Assembly (NCBI GenBank): GCA_947450225.1
Contig: CANFUO010000004.1
Location: 1 to 64,000, forward strand
Source: Burkholderiaceae bacterium
GTDB taxonomy: Bacteria; Pseudomonadota; Gammaproteobacteria; Burkholderiales; Burkholderiaceae
Direction: 5' to 3'
Length of the DNA: 64,000 nt
The translations under genes were made by a program, and so were the position numbers. Positions within the stretch are counted from its first letter, which is position 1; every line of letters begins with the position of its first letter. Positions 54,035 through 64,000 of the stretch are shown one piece after another. A model generated the notes under the pieces. It had not been told where the DNA came from. It made no database searches and worked only from the letters and a program-made list of their open reading frames with translations.

Positions 54035-57000
54035 ATGCCAATTTTTAGCCTTTTACGCGGTTTATCTGCACTTTCTCATTTTCGTAAGCAAGGACTCCTT
54101 GATACTTTTCGTAAGCATCAACTTCCTGTTCAATCTATCGAAGCCTATTACCAATATTTTATTTGGACAAATCATCCGCTCACAGCAGACGAAGCCTCCC
54201 AATTAAACAAATTATTAAATTTGTCAGAAACTAATGCAAAGATACCCTTATCCTCGCCTCAGTATTATGTGATTCCAAGGGTTGGTACTGTTTCACCATG
54301 GGCAAGTAAAGCTACCGAGATAGCCAAGTTATGTAAGTTCAATGTATTACGCCTAGAACGGGGTATCCAATATGTATATTCTTCTAAAGGCAATTTATCG
54401 GATGAACAGCAACAACAGTTATATGCGCTGACGCATGATCGTATGACTGAGTCAGTTGTTATTGATGCATCGATGCTTGAACATCAATACCAAGTGTTGA
54501 ATGACCAAGCATTTAAGTTAATTGATATCCTTTTAATGGGTAGAGCTGCGCTTGATCAAGCTAATATTGATCTTGGACTCGCTCTTTCTGATGACGAGAT
54601 TCTTTATCTTTTACAAAATTTCCAAGACTTAAAGCGTAATCCGACGGATGTCGAACTTATCATGTTTGCCCAAGCGAATAGTGAGCACTGTCGACATAAA
54701 ATTTTTAATGCCTCATGGACGATTGATGGACAAAATATGGATCAAACCTTATTTGGGATGATTCGTAATACACACCGCTTACAACCTAAAGGTACTGTGG
54801 TTGCTTATTCAGATAATTCTGCCATTATGGAGGGCTGTGAATCCGGTGTCTGGGGACCATCTCCACAGACCAATTTATACGAAGAGCGTCATCAGCTTGT
54901 GCATACCTTAATGAAGGTGGAGACCCATAACCATCCCACAGCAATATCGCCGTTCCCTGGAGCATCAACAGGTGCTGGTGGAGAAATCCGTGATGAAGGT
55001 GCCACGGGTATCGGTGGTAAGCCAAAAGCTGGTTTAACAGGTTTTTCTGTATCGCACTTGCATGTTCCACAGTTACCGATGGTCTGGGAAAAAAATCCCT
55101 ATGGCAAGCCAAGCACTATCGCTAGCCCTCTAGATATTATGGTCCAAGGCCCCATTGGAGGCGCAGCATTTAATAACGAGTTTGGTCGGCCAATTCTGGG
55201 TGGTTATTTTCGGGTATTTGAACAAAGTATTCAAGGCAAGCGCTGGGGCTACCATAAACCGATCATGATTGCCGGCGGTATAGGTTCGATTCGCGATGAA
55301 CATACCCACAAAAAAGATATTCAAGAAGGTGATCTTTTAATTCAGCTCGGCGGTCCAGGCATGAAGATTGGTATGGGTGGTGGTGCCGCAAGTTCAATGA
55401 ATACGGGTGCGAATGCCCAGGATTTAGATTTTAATTCTGTACAGCGTGGTAATCCAGAAATTGAACGTCGTGCACAAGAGGTTATCAATACCTGTATCCG
55501 GTTTGGCACAAATAATCCAATTGTTTCTATTCATGACGTTGGCGCTGGTGGTTTGTCGAATGCATTTCCTGAGTTAGCGGATAGTGCAAAGCTTGGTGCT
55601 ATTTTTGATATGAGACGAATTCCTCTTGAAGAGACAGGGATGAGTCCTGCAGAAATTTGGTGTAATGAATCTCAAGAGCGATATGTCTTGGTCATCAAAG
55701 AACATGATTTGAGTCGTTTTAAAGTCATTTGTGAAAGAGAGCGTTGTCCCTTTGTCGTTGTTGGTAAGACAACGAAAGATCGTCAATTGGTCTTGTTTGA
55801 TGATCATTATGATGAATCAAATCGTCAACATTTACCGATCGATATCCCCATGGAGGTATTGCTTGGAAAACCTCCTCTGACACATCGTAATGTAGAGCGA
55901 GTAGAGCAGACTTCTTACCGTTCAGAATGGTCAGAATTTCCATTACAAGATGCCATCTTTCAGGTATTGCAGCACCCAACGGTTGCGAGTAAATCTTTTC
56001 TAATTACCATTGGAGACCGTTCCGTTGGAGGTTTGTCTCATCGAGATCAAATGGTAGGTCCATGGCAAGTTCCGGTAGCTGATTGTGCTATTACCATGAT
56101 GGACTATTCAGGTTATCGTGGTGAAGCAATGGCAATGGGTGAAAGATCACCCATTGCGGTATTTAATTCAGCTGCTGCAGCAAGAATGGCAGTCAGTGAA
56201 GCCATCACTAATATTTTAAGTGCTGATGTAAGAGATATCTCTCATATCAAAATGTCGGCTAATTGGATGGCAGCTTGTGGATCTTTTGGAGAAGATGCCA
56301 AATTGTATGACGCCGTCAAAGCGGTAGGGTTAGAGTTATGCCCAGCATTACGAATTTCTATTCCTGTTGGCAAAGATTCTTTATCTATGCGCACCCAATG
56401 GCAAGATCAACAAGAATCAAAGAATGTTACTTCTCCTGTGTCATTGATTATTTCAGCTTTTGCACCAGTTGAGAATGTAAAGAAAACCATTACTCCTCAG
56501 TTACAAAATGTGGATGATACTGAAATCATCCTAATTGATCTAGGACAAGGCGAGAACCGTTTAGGGGCTAGTATCTTAGCTCAAGTTTTTAATCAAGAAG
56601 AATCTGTATGTCCTGATCTTGCAAATCCTGAACTTTTAATTAATGCATTTACGGCAATGAGCATCCTAAAAGATGCAGGTTATGTTCTTGCTTATCATGA
56701 CCGATCGGATGGCGGTCTTCTTGCTACGATTTGTGAAATGGCGTTTTGTTCTCACCTAGGAGTTGCTCTTAATGTAGATCTTCTAGTATTAGAAAAGGGC
56801 CACGAGTCAGATTATGGAGATGCCAAGAACTGGGCCAAACAAGTCTCTGGAAGAAGGGATGAAAATACCTTAAGAGCCTTATTTAATGAAGAGCTTGGTC
56901 TTGTGATTCAAATCAAGCGTTGCGATCGTGATGAGGTCTTTGATATTCTGCGTCATTATCAGTTGAGTGGTTTTTCTAATGTGATTGGTAAAGTCAATCA

Positions 57001-58021
57001 AAAAGACGTGATTGAGATTTGGCGAGATGCCCAGCAAATTTTTCAAGCAACAAGAAAAGATCTTCAACAGCTTTGGGAAAAACCAAGCAGTGCCATCGTT
57101 GCTCTTCGAGATAATCCCGAGTGTGCTTTGAGTGAGCAGTCGTTGGTTGATGATGATCAAGATCCAGGCATTACTCCGATAATGAGTTTTGACCCTAAAG
57201 ATAAGCCGCTTGTACATTTTGTGAATACAAATCAAAAACCTAAAATAGCTATTCTTCGTGAGCAGGGTGTGAACTCGCATCAAGAAATGGCATATGCTTT
57301 TTCTTTAGCGGGTTTTGATGCTTATGATGTCCATATGACTGATTTGATTCAGGGGCATCAAAAGTTAAGTTCTTTTAACGGCTTGGTTGCCTGTGGTGGA
57401 TTTAGTTATGGCGATGTTTTAGGTGCCGGTGAAGGTTGGGCAAAGTCAATTTTATTTAATTCTGGATTGAGAGATAACTTTGAGCAATTTTTTCAATCAT
57501 CTAATACCTTTGCATTAGGTGTTTGTAATGGTTGTCAAATGTTAAGTCAGCTCTCAGAAATTATTCCTGGGACCGAAGACTGGCCTTATTTTACGAAAAA
57601 TATATCTGAGCAATATGAATCTAGGCTTGTACAGGTCGAAGTTCTCCCTTCTAAATCAATCTTTTTTGACGGAATGCAGGGTAGTCAATTGCCGATTGTT
57701 GTTGCCCACGGTGAGGGGTATGCCAACTTCCAAGAAAAAGGTTCGTTGTCAGCTATTAATAAGAATCAGTTAGCTGTTATGCGATATACCGACCACTATG
57801 GTCAAGCCACAGAAAAGTTCCCGCTCAATCCAAATGGTTCTCCTGGAGGCCTAACGAGCGTAACAACATCCGATGGTCGCTTTACTGTGTTGATGCCTCA
57901 TCCCGAACGAGTATTTAGGGTTGCACAAATGAGTTGGTCGCCGACACAATGGTCTCAATGGGAGGACGGCTTAAGTCCCTGGATGAGAATGTTTAAAAAT
58001 GCAAGGGATTGGGTTAATTAA
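54035..58021 (+). CDS. purL: Phosphoribosylformylglycinamidine synthase
   Basis: The 1328-residue large form of PurL makes FGAM from FGAR and glutamine in purine synthesis. Features in order are an N-terminal PurS-like region, then two AIR-synthetase-like halves ([29 protein letters not shown], then [18 protein letters not shown] and [18 protein letters not shown]). A C-terminal glutaminase with GVCNGCQML (Cys near residue 1165) and MPHPERVFR follows. A TATAAT at 54023-54028 lies only six bases before the ATG, and there is no obvious ribosome site. Confidence 0.96.
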   Translation: MPIFSLLRGLSALSHFRKQGLLDTFRKHQLPVQSIEAYYQYFIWTNHPLTADEASQLNKLLNLSETNAKIPLSSPQYYVIPRVGTVSPWASKATEIAKLCKFNVLRLERGIQYVYSSKGNLSDEQQQQLYALTHDRMTESVVIDASMLEHQYQVLNDQAFKLIDILLMGRAALDQANIDLGLALSDDEILYLLQNFQDLKRNPTDVELIMFAQANSEHCRHKIFNASWTIDGQNMDQTLFGMIRNTHRLQPKGTVVAYSDNSAIMEGCESGVWGPSPQTNLYEERHQLVHTLMKVETHNHPTAISPFPGASTGAGGEIRDEGATGIGGKPKAGLTGFSVSHLHVPQLPMVWEKNPYGKPSTIASPLDIMVQGPIGGAAFNNEFGRPILGGYFRVFEQSIQGKRWGYHKPIMIAGGIGSIRDEHTHKKDIQEGDLLIQLGGPGMKIGMGGGAASSMNTGANAQDLDFNSVQRGNPEIERRAQEVINTCIRFGTNNPIVSIHDVGAGGLSNAFPELADSAKLGAIFDMRRIPLEETGMSPAEIWCNESQERYVLVIKEHDLSRFKVICERERCPFVVVGKTTKDRQLVLFDDHYDESNRQHLPIDIPMEVLLGKPPLTHRNVERVEQTSYRSEWSEFPLQDAIFQVLQHPTVASKSFLITIGDRSVGGLSHRDQMVGPWQVPVADCAITMMDYSGYRGEAMAMGERSPIAVFNSAAAARMAVSEAITNILSADVRDISHIKMSANWMAACGSFGEDAKLYDAVKAVGLELCPALRISIPVGKDSLSMRTQWQDQQESKNVTSPVSLIISAFAPVENVKKTITPQLQNVDDTEIILIDLGQGENRLGASILAQVFNQEESVCPDLANPELLINAFTAMSILKDAGYVLAYHDRSDGGLLATICEMAFCSHLGVALNVDLLVLEKGHESDYGDAKNWAKQVSGRRDENTLRALFNEELGLVIQIKRCDRDEVFDILRHYQLSGFSNVIGKVNQKDVIEIWRDAQQIFQATRKDLQQLWEKPSSAIVALRDNPECALSEQSLVDDDQDPGITPIMSFDPKDKPLVHFVNTNQKPKIAILREQGVNSHQEMAYAFSLAGFDAYDVHMTDLIQGHQKLSSFNGLVACGGFSYGDVLGAGEGWAKSILFNSGLRDNFEQFFQSSNTFALGVCNGCQMLSQLSEIIPGTEDWPYFTKNISEQYESRLVQVEVLPSKSIFFDGMQGSQLPIVVAHGEGYANFQEKGSLSAINKNQLAVMRYTDHYGQATEKFPLNPNGSPGGLTSVTTSDGRFTVLMPHPERVFRVAQMSWSPTQWSQWEDGLSPWMRMFKNARDWVN

Positions 58022-58027
58022 TTCACA

Positions 58028-58795
58028 ATGAATAAAATCAATTTTGAACCAGTCACATTCTCAGAGTATCAAGGTGTTCGTTACCTTCATTTAGGTACAC
58101 CCTGGGTGCAGGGTGCGATGCGTATCAAAAAACCCTATGCAATTGAACTAGAGTATGCCCAACAGATGATGTCGTGGTTGCTTTTCTTGAGTCCAGTAAA
58201 TGCTAAAACTCTGCAGTTAGGACTTGGGACTGGGACATTGACACAGTTTACCAATCGTCTAAATGATTCCGTTCAAACCACAGCAGTTGAATTAAATCCT
58301 GCGGTGATCGTAGCTGCACAAACCATGTTTGGATTAGATACACAAAGTCCACGCATGACAATCATTGAGGATAATGCGCTTAATTATGTTAATAACCAGC
58401 AAAACGCACTTCAATTTGATAGTGTGCAGGTAGATATTTTTAATGGAGAAGCTTCTGGTCCAGCCTTAAACTCTTTAGAGTTTTACCAAGGATGCTTTGA
58501 TGTTTTGAGTGAAGTAGGGGTAATGACTGTTAATTTATTTAGCCGACACCCGAGTTTCCAAAAAAATATCAATCACATTTGCGATGTCTTTGATAATCGG
58601 GTTTTGCTGTTTAAAGAGGTGCATGATTGCAATGTAATTGTCATCGCATTCAAAGGACCACATCTTGAGATTTCTTGGGATTTGCTAAAACAACGCGCAA
58701 AAACAATTCAAAAAGAGTGGTCATTACCTACACGTAAATGGGTTAAACAGCTTATGAAAAGTAATGTTCAACCCAAAGGGGTATTAAGTATTTAA
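58028..58795 (+). CDS. Spermidine-synthase-like methyltransferase-fold protein
   Basis: The 255-residue protein has the Rossmann glycine loop LQLGLGTGTLTQF, the acidic strand-2 end VELNPAVIVAAQ, and IIEDNALNYV. The loop that in true spermidine synthases carries the catalytic Asp reads VDIFNGEASGPAL here. It belongs to the spermine/spermidine synthase superfamily, but polyamine activity is doubtful and the substrate unknown. It follows purL by six bases and ends five bases from the convergent ppiC-type gene. Confidence 0.7.
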   Translation: MNKINFEPVTFSEYQGVRYLHLGTPWVQGAMRIKKPYAIELEYAQQMMSWLLFLSPVNAKTLQLGLGTGTLTQFTNRLNDSVQTTAVELNPAVIVAAQTMFGLDTQSPRMTIIEDNALNYVNNQQNALQFDSVQVDIFNGEASGPALNSLEFYQGCFDVLSEVGVMTVNLFSRHPSFQKNINHICDVFDNRVLLFKEVHDCNVIVIAFKGPHLEISWDLLKQRAKTIQKEWSLPTRKWVKQLMKSNVQPKGVLSI

Positions 58796-58800
58796 GTCGA

Positions 58801-59601
58801 CTACTGGATTTTGGCTTTAGCTTTAAAGCTTTCCATCATTTCCATAAATTTCGCTTTCTGGAAATTCTGATCTTGGGTCAACATTTGAATCAGTTGTGGC
58901 TTAACTTCCGCAAGCGTTGGAATTTTTTGTTCACGAACATCTTCTAGCTTAATAATATGCCAACCAAATTGTGATTTAACTGGCGCAGCTGCTAATTGTC
59001 CTGGAGTTAGTGCTGTCATTGCTTCTGAGAATTCAGCAACTAAAGTTGATGGTGATACCCAATCTAAAGATCCGCCATTAACCGCCGAGCCCTTATCCAA
59101 AGAATTTGTTTTTGCGAGCTCCCCAAAATTAGCACCAGCTTTAATTTGTGTCAAAAGTGACTTAGCGAGCTTTTCATTTTCAACCAAAATGTGACTTGCT
59201 TTATATTCTTTACCACCCATTTGAGACTTCATAGAATCATACGCAGTTTGTAAATCAGCATCTTTGATGCCGTCTTTAGAGATCCAATCTTCAAAAACAG
59301 CAGACACAATGACACTTAATCTTGCTTGCTCAATAGCGTCTTGAACCTGTGGGTCTTTAGTAATGCCTCTTTTGTTAGCCTCTTGGGAGATAAGTTCCTT
59401 CGTGATAAGAACATCACGAGCCTTATTTCTTACTTCAGGCGTATTTTCTTGACCAGAGCTTTTAATTAAGCGGTCCAGTTTCGAAAGTGGAATCGGTGTG
59501 CCATTAACAACTACGGCATTTTGCGCGTAAGTGTAGGAATGCGTTGTTAATAAAACAAGTAATGCAATGCTGATTTTTTTTACTAGATTAGACATTTTCA
59601 T
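58801..59601 (-). CDS. Periplasmic parvulin-type peptidyl-prolyl isomerase
   Basis: From the ATG at 59601 the product has ~266 residues. It comprises a signal peptide ending TYAQ, a SurA_N-like helical segment (ARDVLITKELISQEANKRGI), and one complete parvulin domain (KASHILVENEKLAKSLL, NGGSLDWVSPSTL, SQFGWHIIKLEDVR). It is a soluble periplasmic foldase of the PrsA/PpiC type. The start overlaps the end of bolA by 14 bases, so it is the last gene of a msrB-yciB-bolA-ppiC unit. It may supply the isomerase activity that the PpiD-like protein lacks. Confidence 0.88.
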   Translation of the reverse strand: MKMSNLVKKISIALLVLLTTHSYTYAQNAVVVNGTPIPLSKLDRLIKSSGQENTPEVRNKARDVLITKELISQEANKRGITKDPQVQDAIEQARLSVIVSAVFEDWISKDGIKDADLQTAYDSMKSQMGGKEYKASHILVENEKLAKSLLTQIKAGANFGELAKTNSLDKGSAVNGGSLDWVSPSTLVAEFSEAMTALTPGQLAAAPVKSQFGWHIIKLEDVREQKIPTLAEVKPQLIQMLTQDQNFQKAKFMEMMESFKAKAKIQ

Positions 59602-59878
59602 TTTCTGATGGAGTTTTCGCGTTAATAACAAGAGCATGGATATCAGACTTCATCCAGTTACCCAAGACATCATACACTAAACGATGCCTAGCGACCCTTG
59701 ATAAGCCTGTAAATTTCTCGGAGACGATATTTACGGTGAGGTGACTTGCTCCACTGGAGGTGTGGCCTGCATGACCAGCATGTTGATGAGAGTCATCGAT
59801 AAACTCAATTCTTTGAGGGGCAAGATGTTGAATTAATTCATCTTGATAGATCTTTATTTGGGGGTGAACATTTGACAT
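59588..59878 (-). CDS. bolA: BolA family protein
   Basis: The 96-residue protein has the BolA fold: IEFIDDSHQHAGHAG, a strand with HLTVNIVSEKFTGLSRVARH, and the late RLVYDVLG helix. The conserved His in that segment binds iron-sulfur clusters with monothiol glutaredoxins. It is near the length of E. coli BolA. It starts one base after the end of yciB and overlaps the ppiC-type gene. Confidence 0.92.
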   Translation of the reverse strand: MSNVHPQIKIYQDELIQHLAPQRIEFIDDSHQHAGHAGHTSSGASHLTVNIVSEKFTGLSRVARHRLVYDVLGNWMKSDIHALVINAKTPSENENV

Positions 59879-59879
59879 A

Positions 59880-60434
59880 TTAGCTTTCTTCGCTGGATTT
59901 ATTTTTGATATATTTACTCATCCACAGGCCTTGCAATAGGATAAATACAAGAAGAAAACCAATCGTAGATAGTTTAAAATTAACCCAGATTTCTTCAGAA
60001 TAGTTATTCGCAATAAAGAGATTCAATCCCCCCAAAAATGCAAAGTAAATAATCCAAGATAAGTTGATTTTTGACCAGATACTGTTGGGGCTAGAGGTCT
60101 GAAACTCAATTTCTTTACCAAGAATCATCTCGATTAGGTTCTTTTTAAAGACATACATACTGATTGCAAGAGCCAGTGCAAATCCCCAATAGAGAATAGT
60201 GGGTTTCATCATGATAAACATTTTGTCATGTAACAAAATGGTTAACCCACCAAAAACAAGAATGATTAAGCCATTAAAAATTTGCATTTTAGAGATGGGT
60301 TTATTTCTATAAACCAACCAAGCCATCTGTAATAAGGTAATACCAATAGCCACCCCAGTTGCGACATAAATGTCGAAAGCTTTAAAAGCGATAAAGAATG
60401 CGAGAATGGGTAAAAATTCATTTAAAAGTTTCAT
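59880..60434 (-). CDS. yciB: Inner membrane septation protein A (YciB/IspZ)
   Basis: The 184-residue membrane protein begins LLNEFLPILAFFIAFK and has five or six hydrophobic helices. KPTILYWGFALALA and NLSWIIYFAFLGGLNLFIA are the conserved blocks. Members affect cell division and membrane integrity. It is flanked by msrB and bolA in a tight minus-strand operon. Confidence 0.92.
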   Translation of the reverse strand: MKLLNEFLPILAFFIAFKAFDIYVATGVAIGITLLQMAWLVYRNKPISKMQIFNGLIILVFGGLTILLHDKMFIMMKPTILYWGFALALAISMYVFKKNLIEMILGKEIEFQTSSPNSIWSKINLSWIIYFAFLGGLNLFIANNYSEEIWVNFKLSTIGFLLVFILLQGLWMSKYIKNKSSEES

Positions 60435-60440
60435 GACGAG

Positions 60441-60827
60441 TTAGTCTTTAGTATTTAAATTCAAAGAGGCTGAGTTAATGCAATAACGCAGTCCTGTAGG
60501 CTGTGGGCCGTCATCAAATACATGCCCTAAATGCGCGTCACACTCTTGACATCTCACTTCGGTCCGAATCATGCCGTGTGTCATGTCTTTAACTTCTGCA
60601 ATAGGAGCTCCCTGGGCTGGAATAAAGAAGCTTGGCCAACCACATCCAGCATCAAATTTGCTGGATGACTCGAAAAGCTCAGCATCACAGCACACGCAGT
60701 GATAGATACCATTCGTCCAGACATCCCAATATTTACCGGTAAAAGGTCTTTCCGTGGCTGATTTTCTGGTCACTTCATACTCGATTGGAGTAAGTTGCGT
60801 TTTGTACTCCTGATCAGTTTTTTTCAT
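60441..60827 (-). CDS. msrB: Peptide-methionine (R)-S-oxide reductase
   Basis: The 128-residue enzyme repairs methionine R-sulfoxide. Zinc is held by Cys44/Cys47 and Cys93/Cys96. GCGWPSFF is the substrate region, and the catalytic Cys116 lies in RYCINSASL. No signal peptide is present, so it is cytoplasmic. It is the first gene of the minus-strand operon with yciB, bolA and a parvulin. Confidence 0.95.
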   Translation of the reverse strand: MKKTDQEYKTQLTPIEYEVTRKSATERPFTGKYWDVWTNGIYHCVCCDAELFESSSKFDAGCGWPSFFIPAQGAPIAEVKDMTHGMIRTEVRCQECDAHLGHVFDDGPQPTGLRYCINSASLNLNTKD

Positions 60828-60914
60828 AAAATTGCCTAGTAAGTAGTTATTTAAGTAATATAGACATCAATTATAAATTTTAAATAAATTAAAAAGTGAT
60901 TGTGGAGATAGGTA

Positions 60915-62570
60915 ATGGTTCATTCAACTGATTCAAAAGGAAATTTTGGGCAAATGATGGATTGTCCAATGCTTATCTCTACTATTATAAGTTCTGCAGC
61001 AAGACATCATCCGCAATGTCAAATTGTTTCAAAGTCTGGGGAAGGTGATATCCACCGATACTCCACTCAAGACCTTCAGTTACGCGCTAAAAAATTAGCA
61101 CAATCTTTACAAAAATTGAATCTTCAACAAGGTTCTAGAGTAGCTACTTTAGCCTGGAATGGATACCGACATTTAGAAATTTATTATGGTGTTTCAGGAA
61201 GTGGTCTTGTCTGTCATACGATTAATCCAAGATTATTTTCTGATCAAATAGCCTATATTATTCAACATGCTCAAGACGAGGTCGTGTTTTTCGATATGAG
61301 TTTTTTGAGTTTGATAGAAACCTTGGCACCTTTATGTCCTTCTGTTAAGTATTGGGTTTGTTTAATCCATCCAAGTCATCAACCGCAGAGCTCACTTACG
61401 CTATTGAATTATGAAGAATTCATTGCTGCTGAAAATGGGCAATATGAATGGCCATTGCTTGATGAAAGAAGTGCCTCAAGTTTATGTTATACCTCTGGAA
61501 CAACTGGCAATCCGAAGGGGGCTCTTTACAGTCACCGTTCAACAGTCATGCACTCGTATGCAACAGCATTACCAGATTCATTATGTTTATCGGCAATGGA
61601 TATTATCATGCCCGTCGTCCCTATGTTTCATGTGAATGCGTGGGGGCTCCCATATTCTGCTTTAGTCGTTGGGGCTCAATTAGTTTTTCCTGGATCCAAA
61701 TTAGATGGACAGTCTTTATATGAGCTTATCGAGTCTGAGAAAGTTACCTTATCTGCGGGTGTACCTACTGTATGGGCTGGTGTTTTACAACATATGAAGA
61801 CACATGACTTGCGATTCACAAATTTTAAGCGGGTCCTCATTGGTGGCTCAGCGTGTCCACCGGCAATGATGCAAACCTTCGCACAATATGGTGTTGAAGT
61901 GATCCATGCATGGGGTATGACTGAGTTATCTCCTATCGGGACAGTCGCTCGATTACGAGCAACTGATGTTTATAAAACAGCCGTTGAACAAGAAAAGATC
62001 TTACAAAAACAAGGCCGAGTAATTTTTGGGGTTGATATGAAGATTGTGGATGATCAACATCAGGAGTTACCTCATGATGGAGTAGCATTTGGTGATCTCT
62101 ATGTCAGGGGACCATGGGTAATTGACCAATACTATAAGGCTTTGGATCATGCGTTAGTTGGCGGTTGGTTTCCTACGGGCGATGTAGCCAATATAGATGC
62201 TGAGGGTAATATGCAAATTACCGACCGCAGTAAAGATGTCATTAAATCTGGTGGTGAGTGGATTTCTTCAATTGATATTGAAAATATTGCCTCAGGCCAT
62301 CCAGAGGTCATGATGGCGGCTTGTATTGCTATTGCACACCCCAAATGGGATGAACGTCCTTTATTAGTAATTGAAAAAAAGCCCAATCATCAATTATCAG
62401 ATCAGGAATTAAAAGCGCAACTTTTAAAATATTTTGAAGGTAAGATTGCTAAATGGTGGACACCGGACGATGTTGTTTTCGTAGAAAAGATTCCTCTTAC
62501 TGCAACTGGTAAAATGCAAAAGCTCAAACTGAGAGAACAATTTAAAGATTATCAACTCCCGACTATATGA
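60915..62570 (+). CDS. AMP-forming acyl-CoA ligase
   Basis: The 551-residue adenylate-forming enzyme has the phosphate loop [18 protein letters not shown] near residue 193, [13 protein letters not shown] and [30 protein letters not shown] and the C-terminal catalytic Lys in LTATGKMQK follow. It resembles medium/long-chain fatty acid ligases (FadD3/AlkK-like). The GGAGATAGG leader gives a good ribosome site. The stop overlaps the PaaI thioesterase ATG by four bases, so the pair may act on the same acyl-CoA. Confidence 0.9.
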   Translation: MVHSTDSKGNFGQMMDCPMLISTIISSAARHHPQCQIVSKSGEGDIHRYSTQDLQLRAKKLAQSLQKLNLQQGSRVATLAWNGYRHLEIYYGVSGSGLVCHTINPRLFSDQIAYIIQHAQDEVVFFDMSFLSLIETLAPLCPSVKYWVCLIHPSHQPQSSLTLLNYEEFIAAENGQYEWPLLDERSASSLCYTSGTTGNPKGALYSHRSTVMHSYATALPDSLCLSAMDIIMPVVPMFHVNAWGLPYSALVVGAQLVFPGSKLDGQSLYELIESEKVTLSAGVPTVWAGVLQHMKTHDLRFTNFKRVLIGGSACPPAMMQTFAQYGVEVIHAWGMTELSPIGTVARLRATDVYKTAVEQEKILQKQGRVIFGVDMKIVDDQHQELPHDGVAFGDLYVRGPWVIDQYYKALDHALVGGWFPTGDVANIDAEGNMQITDRSKDVIKSGGEWISSIDIENIASGHPEVMMAACIAIAHPKWDERPLLVIEKKPNHQLSDQELKAQLLKYFEGKIAKWWTPDDVVFVEKIPLTATGKMQKLKLREQFKDYQLPTI

Positions 62571-62983
62571 CAGAAAACTATAAAGCAATACCCCTAGACG
62601 TCCCATTTTTAAGGCTCTTAGGCGTACAAATCGTAAAAATGTCTGACGGCATTGGAGAAATAGAATTAGTCATTGAGGAAAAACACACGAACTCATGGTC
62701 AGTTGCTCATGGAGGAGTATTGTTGACGCTGGTAGACGCAGCAATGGCTATTGCCGCAAGATCTGCAGATGCTAATGACCGAAGTGTGGTGACAATCGAG
62801 TTGAAGAATAGTTTTATGCAAGCCGCTCAGGGGCAGGTTAAGGTAATCGGTAAAGTGGTTCATCAATCAACAACAATGGCCTTTTGTGAAGCGAGAGTAT
62901 TTGATGAGAATGATAAGTTATGCTGTTTAGCAACGGGTACCTTTAAATACTTTAAAAATCTCCCTATGCGTCCTCAAAAATAA
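62567..62983 (+). CDS. PaaI-family acyl-CoA thioesterase
   Basis: The 138-residue hotdog-fold protein has VAHGGVLLTLVDAAMAIAAR as its active-site helix, ELKNSFMQAAQG, and the closing strand FCEARVFDEND. It hydrolyses acyl-CoA thioesters. ATGA overlap with the ligase gene signals coupling. The acyl chain is unknown. Confidence 0.88.
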   Translation: MTENYKAIPLDVPFLRLLGVQIVKMSDGIGEIELVIEEKHTNSWSVAHGGVLLTLVDAAMAIAARSADANDRSVVTIELKNSFMQAAQGQVKVIGKVVHQSTTMAFCEARVFDENDKLCCLATGTFKYFKNLPMRPQK

Positions 62984-62991
62984 GCGAATTG

Positions 62992-63843
62992 CTAACGATC
63001 GATTTGCTCCGAACGTTGTAATTGCCCTTCAATCGAAGTGCTTTCATACTTATCTGATTGATCAAAACGCCTTTCAATCATCTGAAAACTGCCGTCCTTA
63101 CGGATGCGGAGTAATGTACTAGAGCGAGTACCATAATGCTCTGTTTTAATAAAAAGAGGGGAGAGTGCTCTTTCCCAATCTTGATTCACTCCGGTTGCGG
63201 GTAATTCAGAATCAGGAAAAGCCGAAGGATTATTGAGAAATTTAAAGTAATGCTCTGGATGGTTAAATTTTCCTTGGTCCATAGCAATTGCTTGTGCAAA
63301 CTGCGCAACACCTTGGCGAACTTTTGGCCATGGTGTATCTAACATTGCATTGGATAAACCATAAATACCTGGATCAATAGTGACAGGGTGAACAACTTTC
63401 CGTTGTCTTATCTTGCCCCCCATCAACATTCGGTTACTGGTCCAACATAATTGAGGTTTTTCAGGCTTACTTAAATCAGCGGTTAATAAATTAAATCCGT
63501 TGTATTGCATAAAAGATTTTTGTTGCGCATGGATAAACTCTTCAATCGATAATTTTTGAGATAGAAATTTGGCCGTCAATTCACCCCGAGTTCTCAAATC
63601 AGGGTTTTTTTCACTAGGCGCACGAATATTTGTAATTGCTGAAAATTTGCCATCTAATGAAAGACCTAAGGCAGTTCCACGCATGCCAAGGACATCGGCA
63701 TTATCTCTTGAACCTAAAATTGTTTGATGATCTGTCCACCAATCGAGAGCTTGTGTTGGTCTTTCATAAAACTCATCTCGATTAGCCGCTACAACAAGTG
63801 AGTAATCAGGATGGGAGTTCCAGGAAAAAAGTATCAAACACAT
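62992..63843 (-). CDS. NRDE/TANGO2 family protein
   Basis: The 283-residue protein begins MCLILFSWN and has the family name motif AANRDEFYERPT, then GSRDNADVLGMRGTALG, a variant of the usual GG-rich turn, and FSAITNIRAP. The N-terminal Cys2 suggests an Ntn-hydrolase fold. TANGO2 homologues are linked to heme or acyl-CoA handling in eukaryotes; the bacterial function is not settled. It converges on the thioesterase with eight bases between. Confidence 0.85.
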   Translation of the reverse strand: MCLILFSWNSHPDYSLVVAANRDEFYERPTQALDWWTDHQTILGSRDNADVLGMRGTALGLSLDGKFSAITNIRAPSEKNPDLRTRGELTAKFLSQKLSIEEFIHAQQKSFMQYNGFNLLTADLSKPEKPQLCWTSNRMLMGGKIRQRKVVHPVTIDPGIYGLSNAMLDTPWPKVRQGVAQFAQAIAMDQGKFNHPEHYFKFLNNPSAFPDSELPATGVNQDWERALSPLFIKTEHYGTRSSTLLRIRKDGSFQMIERRFDQSDKYESTSIEGQLQRSEQIDR

Positions 63844-64000
63844 AAGACTAAATAGTAATTAATGGATAAGGTGGTTCAAAAATATGGATATAACTCGATT
63901 GTTTTGATGGATTGATTAAAAAATAAAGATTTGAAGAAATTTCTGTTAATTTCAATTCTATTTGGAAATAATACCTATGATTTGAGATATTTAAACTAGA

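Noticed and set aside
63844-64000. Start of another gene at the right edge
   Set aside because: Only very short frames are present (for example ATG near 63862 stops within about 17 codons); no recognisable coding begins here.

Overview
The window looks like a chromosomal segment of a streamlined, AT-rich betaproteobacterium in Burkholderiales, most like the freshwater genus Polynucleobacter. That assignment is inferred. It rests on the order tig-clpP-clpX-lon-tRNA-Val-ppiD, a phaC-phaB-phaR polyhydroxybutyrate cluster, a Bug/TctC-type solute receptor, divergent tesA/ybbA-like genes and closely packed genes. From about 2.2 kb onward the sequence is uniformly AT-rich and almost entirely ordinary core genome. 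I see no CRISPR array, prophage, insertion sequence or toxin-antitoxin pair.

Layout. 1-2131 is clearly more GC-rich than the rest. It holds the end of a luciferase-like flavin monooxygenase, a 40-codon ORF, a flavin reductase and a complete Bug/TctC receptor. An AT-rich remnant of a second Bug gene and a tRNA-Asn gene follow, with the tRNA 3' end facing the GC-rich block. 2.7-9.3 kb: GNAT acetyltransferase, NUDIX hydrolase, tRNA-Arg, parE-parC (topoisomerase IV) and a RidA-family protein, with a pair of inverted consensus DnaA boxes at 4144-4170. 9.4-12.3 kb: a MoxR ATPase/CoxE-type VWA pair and two small cytochromes c. 12.3-22.0 kb: a GntR/FCD regulator divergent from a methylmalonyl-CoA operon (mutase, MeaB, propionyl-CoA carboxylase beta and alpha, a VOC epimerase-like protein), then malate synthase. 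These genes would carry propionyl-CoA to succinyl-CoA and glyoxylate to malate.

22-29 kb: tsaB, rimI, a UDG/psi-like protein, lplT, alr, bamD, rluD and pgeF. 29-35 kb: polyhydroxybutyrate genes phaC, phaB, phaR and a thiolase, interrupted by rimO, then serB. 35-41.6 kb: mfd (operon with serB), a fused ispDF and an Old Yellow Enzyme. 41.7-49.5 kb: tRNA-Leu, then the protein quality-control block tig, clpP, clpX, lon, tRNA-Val and a PpiD-like chaperone without a parvulin domain. 49.5-54 kb: SGNH esterase and ABC ATPase (divergent), a lysine-rich exported protein with one PsiF-like repeat, LemA and two TPM-domain proteins. 54-64 kb: purL, a spermidine-synthase-like protein, msrB-yciB-bolA-ppiC (minus strand), an acyl-CoA ligase with a PaaI thioesterase, and an NRDE/TANGO2 protein.

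I found no clear undescribed multi-gene system. The observations most worth checking are the catalytically empty UDG/psi-like protein beside rimI, the GC-rich block beside tRNA-Asn, the IspDF fusion, the PPIase-less PpiD, the epimerase with an altered metal ligand, the repeat-bearing Lys-rich PsiF protein and the inverted DnaA boxes.
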